Source: Haladaptatus sp. QDMS2 (lineage in GTDB: Archaea > Halobacteriota > Halobacteria > Halobacteriales > Halococcaceae). Taken from it: DNA of 64,000 nt. The stretch is taken from contig NZ_CP119791.1 in assembly GCF_029338295.1 (NCBI RefSeq), forward strand, positions 1,240,001 to 1,304,000. The letters run 5' to 3'. Position numbers and translations under genes: made by a program. The notes beneath the pieces are model-generated. The model did no database searches. It worked only from the letters and a program-made list of their open reading frames with translations, and was not told the origin of the DNA. Shown one piece after another: positions 61,169 through 64,000 of the stretch (positions are counted from its first letter, which is position 1; each line of letters starts with the position of its first letter).

Positions 61169-62824
61169 TTATCGGTCGAGCCACCAGCGCGTGTTGTGGA
61201 CACGCAACTGGAGGCGCACCGGAAGCGTGTGAATCTCGCGGTTGTCGGGGAACAACTTCTCTGCGAGGCCGTACTCGTCGTAAATCTGCTTGCGATTTGG
61301 CCACGCGGGTTCGAACTCCTCGACGAACGGGAGTTTTCGGCGGAAAAAGCGTTCGAGCTGGTTGATTTTGTTCGAGTCGTGGGGTTGGCTCGGCGGGCGG
61401 TGATGGAGGATGTCGCCGTCGATGCGCAAGAGCGCCTTGCGGAACGTCTCGCTGTTGCGGTGTTCCGGCGGCGTCTTCAGGTGCCAGTCGAGCAGGCGGG
61501 TGTCGATGGCGACGAACGGTTCGTGGTAGTTGTCGGCCAGTTGTGTCCGGAAGGGCATCACCGGCTGGTTGCGGATGACCAGCAGGTCCATCGCGTTGTG
61601 GACGGAGTCGGTGCGGTCCCAGCAGCGGTTCAGTTCCTCTTGGAGGCTCGATTTGAGGAATTCCCGCGGGGAGTCGATATCGAGGTCGAGTTCCGGGAAC
61701 GTCGCGCCGACGAATTGGGTCAACCGCTCGCTCGGGCCGGGGAAGAAGCCGAGGGTCGAGAGCAGCGAGTCGACCGGGTTCGGGTCGGAGACGAGCGTCG
61801 TGGAGGGGAGTTTCGAGCCGAGGACCTCGACACCGTCCCACTCGAGGAAGTACCCCTTGAACAGGGTGTCGAACAGCAGGCCGTGGTACATCACGTCGAC
61901 GTCGAGCAGGTCGTCGTAGCCGGCGTGGTGGATGTGGAGCGCCTCTTTTATCGACTGAGAGTAGCGCAACTTCTCGTCGCTCGTAGAGAGGTAGCGGTCG
62001 CTCGGTTCGAGCACGGAGTGGGCGGCGTCGTACTGATTTGCGATTCGCCGCGCGACGCGTACCTCCCGCGAATTCTCCCGTCCGATGGTGTACGTCTGTT
62101 CGATATCGGGCAGCTGCGAGAGGAAGACTCGCGAGTCTTTACCACCCGAGAGGAGGATGCCCTTCTTCCCGGGGAAGTGCGAACGGAGGTGGACCGCCCG
62201 CCGGAGTCGGGTCGTGAGTTCGCTGACGTAGTCGAACTCCTGTGGTTCGTATGTAAACCGCGAGAGGGGACGAATGTCGGTCGCCGTCAAGCAGCTATCC
62301 AGCGGGGCGCGTGAAATCTCCTCGAACAGGGTTCGCTCGCCGAGGACGGTTCCGAGGTGGAGGAATTCGAGTACGGACCGGCGGTCTGGCGTCGGGTCTG
62401 AGACGAGGTGTTTCAGCATCGCGATGTCGGTGCTGAACACACGCTTGCCGTCCACCTCAGTGTAGTAACACTCCCAGGACCGAATCGAGTCCGTCGCCAC
62501 GAACGAGTCGCCCTCGTACGCGATAAACGCGAGGTACGAGCCGTTGAGTTGCGAGAGTGCGTCGAGGCCAGAGTCGGCGTAGCGGTCGAGCAGCCACCGT
62601 GCTGTGTTCGGCGTGCTCTCGCCGCGCGGATACGCCTCGCCGAAGATGATACAGGTGCCTTCGGTTCCCGTGTAGAGCGAACTGCACCCGCGGATGCCCA
62701 GGCTGTGGGATCTGACCCCGACGGTCGCCGCCGATTCACTCACGACGGTGTCGAACTCGTCTACCGATCGGAATCGCTCGAAATCACCCTGACTGCCGAA
62801 GACGCCGAACAGTTCCGTGTTCAT
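61169..62824 (-). CDS. Asparagine-synthase-like protein lacking the glutaminase cysteine
   Basis: 551 aa from the ATG at 62824. The N-terminal part (about 1-200) keeps the class II GATase-like fold (LNGSYLAFIAYEGDSFVATD and YYTEVDGKRVFSTDIAML), but the residue after Met is Asn and no Cys is near the N-terminus, so glutamine hydrolysis is unlikely. The synthetase part has the pyrophosphatase loop ILLSGGKDSR at 223-232 and DTLFKGYF. It may use free ammonia or serve another amide or adenylation reaction. A second gene of the family lies 38 bases upstream. Confidence 0.85.
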   Translation of the reverse strand: MNTELFGVFGSQGDFERFRSVDEFDTVVSESAATVGVRSHSLGIRGCSSLYTGTEGTCIIFGEAYPRGESTPNTARWLLDRYADSGLDALSQLNGSYLAFIAYEGDSFVATDSIRSWECYYTEVDGKRVFSTDIAMLKHLVSDPTPDRRSVLEFLHLGTVLGERTLFEEISRAPLDSCLTATDIRPLSRFTYEPQEFDYVSELTTRLRRAVHLRSHFPGKKGILLSGGKDSRVFLSQLPDIEQTYTIGRENSREVRVARRIANQYDAAHSVLEPSDRYLSTSDEKLRYSQSIKEALHIHHAGYDDLLDVDVMYHGLLFDTLFKGYFLEWDGVEVLGSKLPSTTLVSDPNPVDSLLSTLGFFPGPSERLTQFVGATFPELDLDIDSPREFLKSSLQEELNRCWDRTDSVHNAMDLLVIRNQPVMPFRTQLADNYHEPFVAIDTRLLDWHLKTPPEHRNSETFRKALLRIDGDILHHRPPSQPHDSNKINQLERFFRRKLPFVEEFEPAWPNRKQIYDEYGLAEKLFPDNREIHTLPVRLQLRVHNTRWWLDR

Positions 62825-62862
62825 CGAGGCGCGCTGGGCCTGTTCTGTCTGCCCTTCGACAC

Positions 62863-64000
62863 TCACGGGGACCCCTCCGGCGTGGACGGTTCCCGGTCCG
62901 CGTTCGGCCCGGTACCCAGGGTGAGGGAGTCGTCGGGAGACGACGAGCGGGCGACTGCTTCGGTGACGGGCATCTCGAGAAGCGTGAGGAGGGAGTAGAG
63001 AAGTGTCATGTGATCGTCGCCGTCGAGGTGGGCTTCGTAGGTCTCCTCGATTCCCGACGCGTCGAGGAAGGGCAGGGCGCGAATCAGGTCGGCCCGCCGG
63101 TCGAACGTATCCGGGGCGAACCACTTCGCGCCGAGCAGTTCGGTGCGGTTCGGCCACGGACTGTGGTCGATGTGCGGGGCCGGAGTCGGCCGGTCGTGGA
63201 TGTGCTTTCTGTAGAAGGCAGTGATCATGCCACCAATGTATTCGAACGGGTAGGCGTACGAGAGTGGAACCCCGGTTCTGGCGTGTGGAATCGCGGCGAG
63301 GTCGGGACTCACCGCGTCGAGAGCCGCGTTGACGACGTTGCGTCTTGCACAGTACTTCATCGGAATTTGCTGGTGGAGGTCGAAGATGCGATTGTCTAAC
63401 AGGGGTGTTCGGACGGGGCGCATGTGCATGAGACTGCGCGGGAAGATGGCTTCGGTATCTCCCCCGAACGGATAGTAATCGCTGTACATTGCGAGGTCTG
63501 TGAGCGATTCGTACCGTACCCCATGGCTTACGATACCGTCGCCGTCCCAGTAGATATTTGTTCGCAGTTCATCTCGCAATGAGTACTTTGGGGTAAAGTA
63601 CGGAAGACGGTCGGTGCTCTCTGCAAGTTTTGCGTCGAGATAGTCGTCGATGGTGTCGATGGATTCTCGCGCCGGAAGCGGAACCGTCCCGACCGGGCCG
63701 AGCGACAGTGAGCGCGTCTCGAACGATTCGCCGTCGAACAGCATATCCGCGAACAGGCCCGTAACAAGCACGTCCACCGAGGAGACGATTTCGGCTTCGA
63801 ACTCGCTGAAGTAGGCCTGGTCGAACCAGCCGCTGAAGTTCGCCCGCCGCGGCGTTCGCGCCAGCGTTCGTGCTTCGTGGTCGTCGTAGCGTTCGAGCAG
63901 GCGGAACTCGTCACCTGCGGTCTCCGCGACGCGCTTTGCCACCTCGGCTTCGTGGCTCATCCAGTCTGCGTTGTGAAAGCCAATCGCTGGCTGGTCGAGG
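62863..64000 (-). CDS. Asparagine-synthase-like protein, C-terminal part, cut by window edge
   Basis: The frame is open through the window edge, so the 5' end (and its PP-loop) is outside. The visible 378 codons start LDQPAIGFHNADW and show AEVAKRVAETAGDEFRLLER, then SVDVLVTGLFADMLFDGESF, equivalent to the ADELFGGY region of asparagine synthases. It continues with YDLHQQIPMKY-like segments (FDLHQQIPMKYCARRN). Whether it has a GATase domain cannot be seen. It is 38 bases before its paralogue, so the two are one operon. Confidence 0.8.
   Translation of the reverse strand, partial: LDQPAIGFHNADWMSHEAEVAKRVAETAGDEFRLLERYDDHEARTLARTPRRANFSGWFDQAYFSEFEAEIVSSVDVLVTGLFADMLFDGESFETRSLSLGPVGTVPLPARESIDTIDDYLDAKLAESTDRLPYFTPKYSLRDELRTNIYWDGDGIVSHGVRYESLTDLAMYSDYYPFGGDTEAIFPRSLMHMRPVRTPLLDNRIFDLHQQIPMKYCARRNVVNAALDAVSPDLAAIPHARTGVPLSYAYPFEYIGGMITAFYRKHIHDRPTPAPHIDHSPWPNRTELLGAKWFAPDTFDRRADLIRALPFLDASGIEETYEAHLDGDDHMTLLYSLLTLLEMPVTEAVARSSSPDDSLTLGTGPNADREPSTPEGSP

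Noticed and set aside
1-64000. CRISPR arrays, rRNA, tRNA, replication origin boxes
   Set aside because: No repeated spacers, no rRNA-like segment, no valid tRNA cloverleaf and no Orc1/Cdc6 gene or origin-box repeats were seen.

Overview
The window looks like a core chromosomal stretch of a halophilic archaeon (class Halobacteria). The reasons are high GC with C or G at most third codon positions, very acidic predicted proteins, Tat-type lipobox signal peptides, a PGF-CTERM anchor, archaeal information-processing genes (SRP19, Gar1, FEN1, GatE) and haloarchaea-restricted families (DUF5805, DUF7522-like). No rRNA, tRNA or CRISPR array was seen. All calls come from reading the sequence; no database search was run.

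Layout. 1-427: edge of a DUF5805/integrase-type cassette. 428-2400: almost 2 kb without a supportable gene, possibly decayed DNA. 2401-6081: HpcH/HpaI aldolase, a small unknown, an aldehyde:ferredoxin oxidoreductase and a lipoprotein. 6138-10698: acid/CoA catabolism (class III CoA-transferase, glutaryl-CoA-dehydrogenase-like enzyme, atypical SDR, cupin, FAH-family hydrolase). 11001-14494: a complete TRAP-TAXI uptake operon (receptor, DUF1850, fused permease). 14585-19729: ABC exporter, coiled-coil protein, GntP permease and glycerate 2-kinase. 19827-21523: secreted metallo-beta-lactamase/lamin-tail lipoprotein coupled to DUF3006. 21539-26442: VOC protein, DUF4112, old-yellow-enzyme and aconitase. 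26562-29052: cation exchanger, HtpX and an AT-rich lipoprotein. 29110-31777: aldehyde dehydrogenase and an acyl-reductase-like SDR. 31778-32205: a non-autonomous IS200/IS605-like remnant. 32257-37128: AzlCD, SLC13 permease, membrane protein, CAP protein, blue-copper protein. 37138-40635: BtuD-BtuC and divergent BtuF (cobalamin-type uptake). 40693-42212: SRP19, Gar1, presenilin-type protease. 42231-42268: a solitary IS605-type end. 42265-50511: ornithine-cyclodeaminase family, small membrane protein, MFS, DUF3054, methyltransferase, Thr-rich lipoprotein, GNAT, CspA, FEN1, a degenerate exonuclease-like protein, BolA. 50532-54884: complete sugar-type ABC importer. 55050-60672: fumarase, two tandem paralogues, PhoU/DUF47-like protein, GatE, lipoprotein. 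60720-64000: CBS protein and two tandem asparagine-synthase-like genes, the second cut by the window edge.

Together the genes describe a heterotrophic haloarchaeon with several organic-acid and sugar uptake systems (TRAP, GntP, SLC13, ABC), TCA enzymes (aconitase, fumarase) and CoA-thioester catabolism. The least explained pieces are the right-edge asparagine-synthase pair without a glutaminase cysteine, the secreted MBL-LTD/DUF3006 couple, the C-terminal extension of BtuD, the degenerate exonuclease-like protein, and two IS200/IS605-type remnants. Three convergent gene pairs share one CTAG as both stop codons.
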